Positions 26,483 through 33,642 of a stretch of 33,642 nucleotides of DNA are shown piece after piece (within the stretch, counting starts at the first letter, position 1; each line of letters opens with the position of its first letter). The stretch comes from JBDTGE01 sp050742975 (lineage in GTDB: Bacteria; Actinomycetota; Actinomycetes; Mycobacteriales; Jatrophihabitantaceae). The stretch covers positions 1-33,642 of the forward strand of contig JBOGDQ010000167.1 of assembly GCA_050742975.1 (NCBI GenBank), in the 5' to 3' direction. The position numbers and the translations under genes were made by a program. Under the pieces are notes generated by a model. The model worked only from the letters and a program-made list of their open reading frames with translations. It did not search any database and was not told where the DNA came from.

Positions 26483-27991
26483 GTGCTCGCCGTGACAACG
26501 CGGATCAGCGCGCGCGAGCTGGTCGACCGAGTCGTCGATCCCGGCACGTTCACCCGCTGGGACGACGGCGTGCTGCCGCCGCTCGGCCTGCACGGGCCAC
26601 CGGAACAGGCCTACCTGGACGAGCTTGCGAACGCCCGCAGCAAGACCGGCCTGGACGAGTCGGTCGTCACGGGCGAGGCGCTGCTCGGCGGGCGGCGCGT
26701 CGGGATCGTCATGTGTGAGTTCGGTTTCCTGGCCGGCTCGATCGGAGTCGCCGCGGCCGAGCGGCTGGTGCGCGCCGTCGAGCGAGCGACGGCGGAGGGT
26801 CTGCCGCTGTTCGCTGCCCCGACGTCGGGCGGCACGCGCATGCAGGAGGGCACCGTCGCGTTCCTGCAGATGGTCAAGATCTCCGTCGCGATCACGGCGC
26901 ACAAGGCGGCCGGCCTGCCGTACGTCGTCTACCTGCGCCACCCGACGACCGGCGGCGTCTTCGCGTCGTGGGGCTCGCTCGGGCACGTCACCGCGGCCGA
27001 GCCGGGAGCGCTCGTCGGTTTCCTCGGCCCGCGGGTCTACCAGGCGCTGTACGGCGAGCAGTTCCCCGAGGACGTGCAGACGGCCGAGAACCTCGCCTCG
27101 CACGGACTGCTCGACGCGGTCGTCTCGCCCGAGGTGCTGCGGACGGTCGCGATCGACGCGCTCACCGTCCTCGCCGCCGGTCGCGAGAGCCCGCCCGACG
27201 TCCCCGAGCTGCCGAGAGAGCCGCTCGCCGAGACGTCCGCGTGGGAGTCGATCCAGCGCTCGCGCCGCACGGAGCGTCCCGGCCTGCGCGCGCTGCTCAA
27301 GGTCGCCGCCAACACCGTGACGCCGCTGCAGGGCACCGGGCAGGGCGAGCTCGATCGCGGCCTGCTGCTGGCTCTCGCCCGGTTCGGTGCCGCGCCGTGC
27401 GTGCTGCTCGGCCAGGACCGTCGCTACGTCGATCGTCCGATGGGTCCGGCCGGCCTGCGCGAGGCCCGGCGCGGCATGCGGCTCGCGGCCGAGCTCCGGC
27501 TGCCGCTGGTGACGGTCATCGATACGGCCGGCGCCGCGCTGAGCAAGGAGGCCGAGGAGGGCGGGCTGGCCGGCGAGATCGCCCGCTGCCTGGCCGAGCT
27601 GGCGACGCTGCACGCCCCGACGATCTGCCTGCTGCTGGGCGAGGGCGCCGGCGGTGGCGCGCTGGCCCTGCTGCCGGCCGACCGGGTGCTCTGCGCGCAG
27701 CACGCCTGGCTCTCGCCGCTGCCGCCGGAGGGCGCGTCGGCGATCCGGTTCCACACGGTCGAGCACGCGGCCGAGATGGCCGAGGCCCAGGGCGTGCGCA
27801 GCCTCGACCTGCTGAGGCACGGCATCGTCGACCGGATCATCGCCGAGCACCCCGACGCGGCGGATGAGCCCACCGCGTTCCTGCACCGGGTCGGCACCGT
27901 CCTGGAGCACGAGCTGGCGACCCTGTTCGGCCGGCCGACCGGCGAGCTGGTGAGCGCCCGCATCGACCGGTACCGCCGCCTCGGCCTGTGA
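26483..27991 (+). CDS. fused beta/alpha carboxyltransferase (AccD-AccA-like; possible acyl-CoA decarboxylase)
   Basis: A 502-residue protein with two crotonase-fold halves. The N-terminal half is AccD-like with SGGTRMQEG at 115-123; the C-terminal half is AccA-like with GEGAGGGALAL at 386-396. The N-terminal zinc finger of bacterial AccD is missing. The window holds no biotin carboxylase or biotin carrier gene. Malonate decarboxylase subunits MdcD and MdcE are zinc-less relatives with the same order and similar summed length, so a malonyl-CoA decarboxylating role downstream of the CaiB-type enzyme is proposed (inference). A true carboxylase using partners elsewhere in the genome is the alternative. 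Starts GTG 26483 and GTG 26492 are both possible. Confidence 0.8.
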   Translation: MLAVTTRISARELVDRVVDPGTFTRWDDGVLPPLGLHGPPEQAYLDELANARSKTGLDESVVTGEALLGGRRVGIVMCEFGFLAGSIGVAAAERLVRAVERATAEGLPLFAAPTSGGTRMQEGTVAFLQMVKISVAITAHKAAGLPYVVYLRHPTTGGVFASWGSLGHVTAAEPGALVGFLGPRVYQALYGEQFPEDVQTAENLASHGLLDAVVSPEVLRTVAIDALTVLAAGRESPPDVPELPREPLAETSAWESIQRSRRTERPGLRALLKVAANTVTPLQGTGQGELDRGLLLALARFGAAPCVLLGQDRRYVDRPMGPAGLREARRGMRLAAELRLPLVTVIDTAGAALSKEAEEGGLAGEIARCLAELATLHAPTICLLLGEGAGGGALALLPADRVLCAQHAWLSPLPPEGASAIRFHTVEHAAEMAEAQGVRSLDLLRHGIVDRIIAEHPDAADEPTAFLHRVGTVLEHELATLFGRPTGELVSARIDRYRRLGL

Positions 27992-28002
27992 CTGCTCCCG
28001 AT

Positions 28003-28070
28003 GCGAGTGGTCACTTGTGACGCGAGTGGCCACCTGTAGGTGGCCACTCGGCCCGTAACCGACCACTCGC
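28003..28070. repeat. nested palindromic element between the carboxyltransferase and carbamate kinase genes
   Basis: Inner arms CGAGTGGCCACCT (28023-28035) and AGGTGGCCACTCG (28038-28050) are exact complements separated by GT. Outer arms GCGAGTGGTC (28003-28012) and GACCACTCGC (28061-28070) are also exact complements. The word GCGAGTGGYCAC recurs in each arm, so the whole looks like a duplicated REP-like unit able to form a long cruciform or RNA hairpin. It starts 12 nt after a stop codon and could end the upstream transcript, although no T-tract follows. Confidence 0.7.
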
Positions 28071-28144
28071 GCAACTCCGCGTCTGCCACGCCCGCCGCGC
28101 TGTTTGGGCGAAGGTTGCCAGTGCCCGGTACCTCGCGGCCTCGA

Positions 28145-28150
28145 TAGCGT
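28145..28150 (+). promoter_or_regulatory. TAGCGT -10 box of carbamate kinase gene (leaderless)
   Basis: TAGCGT is followed by 6 nt and then ATG 28157, with no ribosome binding site. This is the same arrangement as at the PucR/DUF2877 intergenic region, so carbamate kinase and the ring-opening gene probably form their own transcript. Confidence 0.55.
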
Positions 28151-28156
28151 CGAACG

Positions 28157-29086
28157 ATGCGAGTCCTGATCGCCCTTGGCGGCAACGCCATGACGGCGCG
28201 CGACGGCAGCGCCCGCCCGGAGGATCAGCGCACTGCCATCGTCGCCGCCATGGACGCGGTCGCGGACCTCGTCGCGTCCGGCGTGCAGGTCGTCCTGACC
28301 CACGGCAACGGACCGCAGGTCGGCAACCTGCTGGTGAAGAACGAGATCGCCGCCGCGGTCGTCCCGCCCGTGCCGCTGGACTGGTGCGGTGCGCAGACGC
28401 AGGGCACGATCGGCGTCCTCATCCTGGACGCGCTCGACGCCGCCTTGGCCGAGCGGGGCAGCGACACCCACACCGCCGTCCTGGTCTCGCGCACGCTCGT
28501 CGCCGCCGACGATCGGCACTTCACCGAGCTGAGCAAGCCGATCGGCCGCTACCTGCCGCGCGACGAGGCCGCGGTGATGGTCGAGCACGGGCAGACCTGG
28601 CAGGACCGGGGCGAGCGGGGCTGGCGCCGCGTCGTCGCCTCGCCCGAACCGATCGAGTGCCTGGAGGCGCCCGCCGCTCGGACGCTGCTCGACGCGGGCT
28701 ACGTCGTGGTCTGCGCGGGCGGCGGTGGCGTGCCGGTCGTGCGTGAGGACGCCGGCGAGCTGCGCGGCGTGGAGGCGGTCATCGACAAGGACCTGACCGC
28801 CGCGATGCTCGCGGGCCAGCTCGGCGTCGACCTGCTGGTGATCGCGACCGATGTCGACGCGGCCGTCGCCGGCTGGGGCACGCCGGACGCCCGGCCGCTC
28901 GGCAACGTCACGGTCCGGGAGCTGCGCGCGCTCGCAGCCGAAGGCCACTTCGCCGACGGCAGCATGGGTCCGAAGGTCGACGCCGCGTGCCGGTTCGCCG
29001 AGCACGGCGGGCGCGCGGCCATCACCTCGTTGCACCACATCACCGCCGCGCTCGAAGGCAGCGCCGGCACCGTCGTCACTCCCTGA
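28157..29086 (+). CDS. carbamate kinase
   Basis: A 309-residue amino-acid-kinase-fold enzyme with the carbamate kinase motifs ALGGNAM (6-12), LTHGNGPQVGN (47-57), CAGGGGVPVV and VIDKDLTAAMLAGQLG, and DGSMGPKVDAA near the end. It makes ATP from ADP and carbamoyl phosphate, releasing ammonia and CO2. No arginine deiminase (arcA/arcB) genes are present, so the source of carbamoyl phosphate is most likely the FdrA/DUF1116/DUF2877 complex encoded in this island, the same pairing as AllFGH with AllK in E. coli. It is preceded by a leaderless-type promoter and followed 49 nt later by the barbiturase-family gene. Confidence 0.93.
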   Translation: MRVLIALGGNAMTARDGSARPEDQRTAIVAAMDAVADLVASGVQVVLTHGNGPQVGNLLVKNEIAAAVVPPVPLDWCGAQTQGTIGVLILDALDAALAERGSDTHTAVLVSRTLVAADDRHFTELSKPIGRYLPRDEAAVMVEHGQTWQDRGERGWRRVVASPEPIECLEAPAARTLLDAGYVVVCAGGGGVPVVREDAGELRGVEAVIDKDLTAAMLAGQLGVDLLVIATDVDAAVAGWGTPDARPLGNVTVRELRALAAEGHFADGSMGPKVDAACRFAEHGGRAAITSLHHITAALEGSAGTVVTP

Positions 29087-29124
29087 ATCACCTAGCACAC
29101 AACTCTAAATCGCCTACCACACAA
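29087..29124. repeat. imperfect direct repeat in front of the ring-opening gene
   Basis: ATCACCTAGCACACAA (29087-29102) and ATCGCCTACCACACAA (29109-29124) match at 14 of 16 positions with a 22-nt period. The pair fills the gap between carbamate kinase and the next gene's ribosome site. Its AT-richer composition stands out from its surroundings. Two regulator half-sites or a small duplication are both possible. Confidence 0.5.
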
Positions 29125-29128
29125 GGAG
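29123..29128 (+). promoter_or_regulatory. strong ribosome binding site of the ring-opening hydrolase gene
   Basis: AAGGAG lies 7 nt before ATG 29136, the best Shine-Dalgarno in the window. It implies high translation of a gene that is frameshifted as read. Confidence 0.7.
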
Positions 29129-29135
29129 ATCCGCC

Positions 29136-30196
29136 ATGCCCGAGCCGATCGAGGTTCGCAAGGTCCCGCTGCACAACGTCACCGACGCCAGCGAGCTGGC
29201 CAAGCTCATCGACGAGGGTGTGCTGGAGGCGGACCGGGTCATCGCCGTCATCGGAAAGACCGAGGGCAACGGGGGCGTCAACGACTACACCCGCATCCTG
29301 GCCGACCGCGCGTTCCGCGAGGTGCTGATGGCCAAGGGCACGCGCGACCAGGCGGCCGTCAAGCAGGTCCCGATCGTCTGGTCCGGCGGCACCGACGGCG
29401 TGATCAGCCCGCATGCCACGATCTTCGCGACACTGCCGGCCGGCAGGGCGGTGCAGACCGATGAGCCGCGCCTCACTGTCGGCTTCGCGATGAGCGAGGT
29501 GCTGCTGCCCGAGGACATCGGCCGCACCGCGATGATCACCAAGGTCGCCGCCGCGGTGAAGGTCGCGATGGAGCGCGCGGGCATCACCGATCCGGCCGAG
29601 GTCCACTACGTCCAGACGAAGACGCCGCTGCTCACGATCGACACGATCTCCGACGCGAAGAGCCGCGGCCACGACGTGTTCACCGAGGACACCCTGACCT
29701 CGATGGACGTGTCCAATGGAGGGACGAGGACGTGCTGCGCGACCGTTCGCTCTACTCGTCGGTCGCGTCCTGCTCGTCCGGCGTGGAGCTGGACCGGGCG
29801 CAGGTCGTCGTCGTGGGCAACGCCCCCGGGGTCGGCGGCCGCTACCGCATCGGGCACGGTGTCATGCAGGACGCGCTGGATGCGGACGGCATCTGGAGCG
29901 CGATCCGCAGCGCCGGGCTCGAGCTGCCCGAGCGCCCGCACGCGTCCGACCTGAACGGCCGGCTGGTGAACGTGTTCCTCAAGTGCGAGGTGGCGCAGGA
30001 CGGTCACGTCCGCGGTCGGCGCAACGCGATGCTCGACGACTCGGACGTGCACTGGCACCGGCAGATCAAGGCGGCCGTCGGCGGCGTGACCGCGGCGGTC
30101 ACCGGCGATCCGGCCGTCTTCGTCTCCGTGTCGGCAGCGCACCAGGGCCCGGACGGCGGCGGCCCGGTCGCCGCGATCGTCGACCTGGGCGAGTAG
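29136..30196 (+). pseudogene. ring-opening amidohydrolase (barbiturase/cyanuric acid hydrolase family), internally deleted and frameshifted
   Basis: Residues 1-194 (29136 to about 29717) match the first half of the family: KTEGNGGVNDYTR (41-53), WSGGTDGVISPH (82-93) and TKTPLLTIDT (161-170), ending at SMDVSN. The second half resumes in another frame from about 29723 with DEDVLRDRSLYSSV, then CSSGVELDRAQVVVVGN, and ends HQGPDGGGPVAAIVDLGE before TAG at 30194-30196. Compared with AtzD, about 20 residues that should lie between these parts (equivalent to GASALGIALATEEV and the following few) are gone, a loss of about 55 nt. Both the domain-B lysine (K162) and the candidate nucleophilic serine (SSG) survive, but on different frames. 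A sequencing or assembly error is possible. If intact it would open barbiturate to ureidomalonate. Confidence 0.85.
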
Positions 30197-30217
30197 CCGC
30201 CGACGTATCTGCCCGGG

Positions 30218-30373
30218 TCAGCAGCCTTCCTGGACCTGGAACACGTCGTCGGCAACCAGGCCGTGTGCCTCGCGATGCACGCTCGACGCCGCTTCGGCCG
30301 ACGGCGCCTCGACGAGGCAGAAGATCTTGCCGCGCTGCTCGTTGACCCAGTAGCGAAGGTAGCGCACGTCGTA
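30218..30373 (-). pseudogene. 3' remnant of a DUF4242 gene
   Basis: On the minus strand, about 51 codons before the TGA at 30218-30220 read YDVRYLRYWVNEQRGKIFCL, then VEAPSAEAASSVHREAHGLV and ADDVFQVQEGC. This is the C-terminal half of a DUF4242 (SCO4226-like, nickel-binding) protein. The N-terminal half is absent: beyond about 30374 the similarity stops and the frame soon meets a stop. Its truncated end abuts the truncated end of the plus-strand LuxR remnant, so one deletion seems to have removed the 5' parts of two divergent genes. Confidence 0.75.
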
Positions 30374-30374
30374 A

Positions 30375-30791
30375 CGTCTCCGCGCCTGGGATCGGCTCTC
30401 GTGCCCCTACGACGCCGCGCTGGCGAGCTACGACTCGGGGACCGAGTCCGGATTGCGCGATGCGCTGCGGCGCTTCGACCTGCTCGGCGCGACGGCGGCC
30501 GTCGGGGCCACGCGGCGCGAGATGCGCCGGCTCGGCTTGCGATCCGTACCCGTCGGTGCGCGCGCGGCGACCCGCGCCAACCCGCTCGGGCTGACGAATC
30601 GCGAGCGCGAGGTGCTCGCTCTGATCTGTTCCAATCACACCAACGGCGAGATCGCCGAGCGGCTGTTCATCTCGGCCAAGACCGTCGATCACCACGTCTC
30701 GGCCGTGCTCGCGAAACTGCGGGTACCGACGCGCGGAGCCGCCGCGAGCAAGGCAGCGCGCCTCGGTCTCGTCGGAGCCACGCAGAGCTAA
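30375..30791 (+). pseudogene. 3' remnant of a LuxR-type regulator (large ATPase-LuxR kind)
   Basis: The plus frame opens right after a stop at 30372-30374 and gives about 138 residues. WDRLSCPYDAALASYDS and LRDALRRFDLLGA match the end of the TPR-like region of large LuxR regulators; the C-terminal HTH follows with LTNREREVLALICSNHTNGE, IAERLFISAKTVDHHVSAVL and AKLRVPTRGAAASKAARLGL. The normal N-terminal sensor/ATPase region (hundreds of residues) is missing and no ribosome site or good start is present; TTG 30453 is the first plausible codon. It may be dead, or could make a stand-alone HTH protein. It is probably unrelated to the catabolic island. Confidence 0.72.
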
Positions 30792-30794
30792 TGG

Positions 30795-30808
30795 TCCGTC
30801 GCGACGGA
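30795..30808. terminator. short perfect palindrome between convergent genes
   Basis: TCCGTCGCGACGGA is a 14-bp perfect palindrome in the 27-bp space between the LuxR remnant (ends 30791) and the GGDEF gene (ends 30819). It could form a small two-way terminator hairpin, but there is no clear T-tract, so the call is weak. Confidence 0.3.
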
Positions 30809-30818
30809 AACGGGGAAG

Positions 30819-32108
30819 TCAGTCGCCGATGCTCTCGGCGACGCAGACCCGGTCACGACCGGACGCCTTGGCCCGGTACAGCGCCGAGTCGGCCCGCTGC
30901 AGCAACTGCTCGACGTCGGCGAGGTGCTCCTGCGCCGCGGCGTGCACCAGGCCGATCGAGACGCTGATCTGCAGGCTCTCGACCTGGATCTCGCCCAGCG
31001 CGTTGCGCAGCCGGTTGCTCACCAGCTCGGCGCCGGCCAGGTCGAGCCCGTCGAGGATGACCACGAACTCGTCACCGCCGAAGCGGCCGACCCCGTCGTG
31101 GCCGCGCAGCTCGCGGCGCAGGCACGCGCCGACGGCGACGAGTACCCGGTCGCCGAGCAGGTGCCCGCCGGTGTCGTTGATCGTCTTGAACCGGTCGATG
31201 TCGATGACCAGGACGGCGATAGGCTGCCCGGCTCGAGCGCACCGTGAGGCTACGCCGGACGCGTGGTCCATCCACGCCGCGGTGTTCAGCAGGCCGGTCT
31301 TGCTGTCGGTACGCGAGGCCTGATGCAGCGTCTTAACCATCGAGCTGCGATGCAGGTACGCGACCGGGACCAGGGTCACGAAGGCGAGCCACGGGGTGTG
31401 CAGCAGCATCTCGGCTACGGCGACGCCGACGGCCAGCGAGGCGAGTTCGTAGCCCAGTGCGTCACTGTCCGGCAGCATGACTCGGATGGACGGTGGCCGC
31501 GCCGCCAGCCACATGCCGGCGAAGATCACGCCGAGGTTGACTACTGCGAACACCGCCGCGGCCGTGAGCACGCTCAGGCTCGCCACCAGCTGGCCGCGCA
31601 ACACACCGCCCGCTGAGCCCTCGTCGAGGACGGCGGCCGCGGCCAGCTGCGCGAGTACTGCTGCCGCAGCAACGAACAGTTGCCGGTGCGGTTTGCTCGT
31701 CTGCTCACGCCACCGCTGGATCATCGCGTGCCCGTACTGGACGACGATGAAGCCGGCGGCCCACCCGGCGGGCAGGATCAGCAGCGCGGCGAACGACCAC
31801 ACCGACAACTGGTTTGGCCGGGGCACGGGCTTGCCGGCGCCGAGGTAGCGCCTGACCCGCTCGGCTCGCTTGCCGATCTCGGTGTGGCAGATCGTCAGGA
31901 TGAGCAGGATCGTGCATCGCAGCGCCACCGCGGCCGTCCGCTGCTCGTCGAGAAGCAGCCCGATCGTGGCGCCCACCGCGATCGTTTCGGCGGCCAGAAG
32001 GAAGACTCGCGCCGACTTCGGGATCGACCACAACGCCCATTGCCGGACATCAGAAACCCGCTGCCGCTTCTCGTCAGGCGCGCGAGGGTGCAGGATCATG
32101 ACTTGCAC
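30819..32108 (-). CDS. membrane-bound diguanylate cyclase (GGDEF)
   Basis: A 429-residue protein. Residues 33-255 hold about six to seven hydrophobic helices (roughly 35-53, 61-77, 104-125, 143-161, 175-201, 217-236, 240-252) forming an unnamed membrane sensor module. The GGDEF domain occupies about 265-429. The signature is intact at 344-348 (RFGGDEF), the metal site D303 lies in VIDIDRFKTIND, and an RxxD inhibitory site (R335-D338) sits exactly five residues before GGDEF. An active, feedback-inhibited c-di-GMP synthase is expected. No EAL domain is present. GTG 32106-32108 has GGAGGG 5 nt upstream; ATG 32097-32099 (M4) is an alternative. Confidence 0.92.
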   Translation of the reverse strand: MQVMILHPRAPDEKRQRVSDVRQWALWSIPKSARVFLLAAETIAVGATIGLLLDEQRTAAVALRCTILLILTICHTEIGKRAERVRRYLGAGKPVPRPNQLSVWSFAALLILPAGWAAGFIVVQYGHAMIQRWREQTSKPHRQLFVAAAAVLAQLAAAAVLDEGSAGGVLRGQLVASLSVLTAAAVFAVVNLGVIFAGMWLAARPPSIRVMLPDSDALGYELASLAVGVAVAEMLLHTPWLAFVTLVPVAYLHRSSMVKTLHQASRTDSKTGLLNTAAWMDHASGVASRCARAGQPIAVLVIDIDRFKTINDTGGHLLGDRVLVAVGACLRRELRGHDGVGRFGGDEFVVILDGLDLAGAELVSNRLRNALGEIQVESLQISVSIGLVHAAAQEHLADVEQLLQRADSALYRAKASGRDRVCVAESIGD

Positions 32109-32334
32109 GGCTCCCTCCAGGGCCGACGGGCATCACGAGCGTCTCGCCGGTCCACCGAGGGAGGGTCTTCTCTGTGGTCCGATGTAACGCCCATGTGTGG
32201 TTTTGCAGCCTACCGCAGTACAAGGGATTTTGGGGCGCCCTAGCAGATCACGTTCGTCGACGGAGGGTAGTCGGACGCAAGCCGCCCCGTCGGGGAATGG
32301 GGGTGAGCGTTGTGTTGAGGCACTGGGACTGGGA
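32109..32334. other. intergenic region between the GGDEF and MFS genes
   Basis: 226 bp with no convincing gene. It contains the GGDEF ribosome site, a possible minus-strand -10 box (TAGGCT, forward AGCCTA at 32209-32214) and a short CTGGGA duplication near the MFS stop. No riboswitch or strong terminator was recognised. Confidence 0.5.
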
Positions 32335-33588
32335 CTAAGCCGATCGAGCAGCTAGCGGCCCGGCGGGCAGACCGCCGGGCCGCTGTGCGCGCCGGTGCAG
32401 CAGCGCGAACCAGGCGCCGAGAACGGTTGCGGTGGCGCCCGCGATCGCGACGGTCGTGCTCGGCGCGAAGGCCAGCACGAGGGCCCCGCCGGCCAGCATC
32501 CCGAGGCCTTGGACGCCGAGCAGGCCGCCGGCGGCGAGGCTGAGGCCCTGCCCGCGGATCTCCGGCGCGATCGTCCGCACGAACTCCACCGCAACCTGGA
32601 CCTGGTACGCGGTGCACAGGCCGGTCAGGGACCACAGGACGAGCGTCACGACCACTCCGGGGTCGAGCGCGCAGGCGAGCAGCGGCAGCCCGGCGATCAC
32701 CGCAAGCGGTCCGAGCAGACCGGCCCGGGTCGCGTGGCTGAGTAGCCGGGCGTACACCAGGCTGCCGACGAGCACGCCGGCCGGCATGGCGGCCAGCAGT
32801 AGCCCGACGGTGCGCGACCCCGCGCCGAGCTGAGCCGCGTACGGGGCCGCCAGGGCTTCCGGGACGACCAGGATCCCGAGCAGCCAGGACAGCGCGAGCA
32901 GCAGCCGTAGCCGCCGGTCCCGGAGCACGGCCTTCGACCCGTCGAGCCACCTGGTCGGTGCCGCCGCGCCGTCCCTGACGTGTGCGGCGGGCCGGGTGCG
33001 GACACCGGCCCGGATCACGATCGCCGACACAAGGAACGTCCCGGCGTCGATCGCCAGCGCAGCCCGGGAGCCGATCGTGGCGACGGCGACGCCGCCGATC
33101 GCGAAACCGAGCAGCTGGGAGGCCTGCGTGGTCGCGGTGCGCAGTCCCGTGCCGGTCACGTAGTCCTCGGCCGTCAGCATGTCGACGATCAGGGCCCGCT
33201 CGGCCGCCTTCCACGGCGTGCCGACGAGGACGGCGACAACCAGTAGGAGCGCCAGTACCGGGATCGGCATCCCCGGCAGCGCCATGACCGCCAGCAGCCC
33301 GGCGCGCACCAGATCGCCCGTCACCAGCAGGGCTCGACGCGGTATCCGGTCGGCTATCGGGCCCAGCAGGACGCTGCCGATCAACGCCGGCAGGAACGTC
33401 AGCGCGTACACCGCCGCGGTCGCGAAGCCCGAGCCGGTCCGGTCGTAGACGAGCACCGCGAGGGCGACGCGCGCCAACTGGTCACCGAGCAGGGACTGGA
33501 CGTCGGCCAGCCAGAGCAGGCCGAACTCGCGTTGCCGCAGCACGCCGGTGAAGCCGGCACGGGGGCGCGACTGCGAGACGTCGGACAT
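32335..33588 (-). CDS. MFS transporter (MFS_3/EntS-like efflux type)
   Basis: A polytopic transporter of 417 residues from ATG 33588, or 428 from an in-frame GTG at 33621; the frame stays open to the window edge. About 12 membrane helices are visible. RQREFGLLWLADVQSLLGDQ at the start, GPIADRIPRRALL in the loop after helix 2, and VGTPWKAAERALIVDM are typical of the MFS_3 group that includes enterobactin exporter EntS and macrolide exporters. ATG 33588 is preferred because TAACGT lies 10 nt upstream on the minus strand (forward 33599-33604), allowing a near-leaderless message, and because homology starts soon after. The substrate is unknown. Confidence 0.85.
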   Translation of the reverse strand: MSDVSQSRPRAGFTGVLRQREFGLLWLADVQSLLGDQLARVALAVLVYDRTGSGFATAAVYALTFLPALIGSVLLGPIADRIPRRALLVTGDLVRAGLLAVMALPGMPIPVLALLLVVAVLVGTPWKAAERALIVDMLTAEDYVTGTGLRTATTQASQLLGFAIGGVAVATIGSRAALAIDAGTFLVSAIVIRAGVRTRPAAHVRDGAAAPTRWLDGSKAVLRDRRLRLLLALSWLLGILVVPEALAAPYAAQLGAGSRTVGLLLAAMPAGVLVGSLVYARLLSHATRAGLLGPLAVIAGLPLLACALDPGVVVTLVLWSLTGLCTAYQVQVAVEFVRTIAPEIRGQGLSLAAGGLLGVQGLGMLAGGALVLAFAPSTTVAIAGATATVLGAWFALLHRRAQRPGGLPAGPLAARSA

Positions 33589-33642
33589 GGCAGGCGCCAC
33601 GTTATCGGCTCGCCCGCTCACGAGCCTCGAACGACTGCGCCC

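Noticed and set aside
26403..26495. Thirty-codon open frame between the CoA-transferase and carboxyltransferase genes
   Set aside because: It mostly encodes the palindrome, has no ribosome site, and shows no coding-like pattern.
28157..29086. Part of an arginine deiminase (arc) pathway
   Set aside because: No arginine deiminase, ornithine carbamoyltransferase or arginine/ornithine antiporter gene is in the window. A different carbamoyltransferase complex is present.
26267..29098. Minus-strand open frame of 943 codons across the carboxyltransferase and carbamate kinase genes
   Set aside because: It is an antisense shadow. It crosses two well-supported plus-strand genes and an intergenic palindrome and has no recognisable domain.
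29700..29740. Programmed ribosomal frameshift in the barbiturase-family gene
   Set aside because: About 20 conserved residues are missing as well as the frame change. A recoding site would keep the sequence complete, and no slippery heptamer is visible.

Overview
The window is GC-rich DNA (roughly 70% by eye) from an actinobacterium. Supporting signs are heavy GTG start use, many 1-4 nt gene overlaps, several TANNNT -10 boxes placed 6-8 nt before start codons (leaderless transcripts), a LAXTG cell-wall sorting signal, and actinobacterial-type DUF4012, PucR, CoxG-like and LuxR proteins. I cannot name the genus.

Layout. (1) 1-2983, plus strand: the end of a sugar-nucleotide epimerase, a secreted LAVTG-anchored protein and a DUF4012 protein, i.e. 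the edge of a cell-surface/polysaccharide region. (2) 2998-6670, minus strand: DUF1116, FdrA and DUF2877 genes overlapping by 4 nt each, the actinobacterial version of E. coli allG-allF-allH (oxamate carbamoyltransferase complex). (3) 6707-16691, plus strand: a PucR-type regulator, then one compact operon of a UraA/RutG-like permease, the three subunits of a molybdenum hydroxylase, a CoxG-like membrane-tethered protein, a nitrilase-family amidase and a cytosine-deaminase-like amidohydrolase. (4) 16695-20951: an internally triplicated membrane protein, an SQR-like flavoprotein, a Nudix hydrolase and a secreted gamma-glutamyltransferase. (5) 21103-30196, plus strand: hydantoinase/oxoprolinase A and B subunits, a CaiB-type CoA-transferase, a fused AccD-AccA-like carboxyltransferase without biotin partners, carbamate kinase and a broken barbiturase/cyanuric-acid-hydrolase-family gene. 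(6) 30218-33621: remnants of DUF4242 and LuxR genes joined at their truncated 5' ends, a membrane GGDEF protein and an MFS exporter.

Main interpretation (inference). Regions 2, 3 and 5 read as one catabolic island for oxidative pyrimidine (or related cyclic ureide) breakdown that recovers ATP. Steps: uptake by the uracil-type permease; ring oxidation by the molybdenum hydroxylase, with electrons possibly passed to quinone via CoxG; ring opening of barbiturate; phosphorolytic removal of the carbamoyl group by the FdrA/DUF1116/DUF2877 complex; ATP formation by carbamate kinase; amide hydrolysis by the nitrilase-family enzyme; CoA activation and decarboxylation of malonate by the CaiB and AccD-AccA-like proteins. 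No ureidomalonase-like amidase-signature gene is seen, and the carbamoyltransferase plus kinase pair would replace it. As read here, the ring-opening gene has lost about 55 nt and is frameshifted, so the pathway may be decaying in this strain or the sequence may contain an error there.

Three large palindromic elements, a 15-nt tandem repeat and a deletion scar indicate local rearrangement. All functional assignments come from reading motifs by eye; no database search was run.
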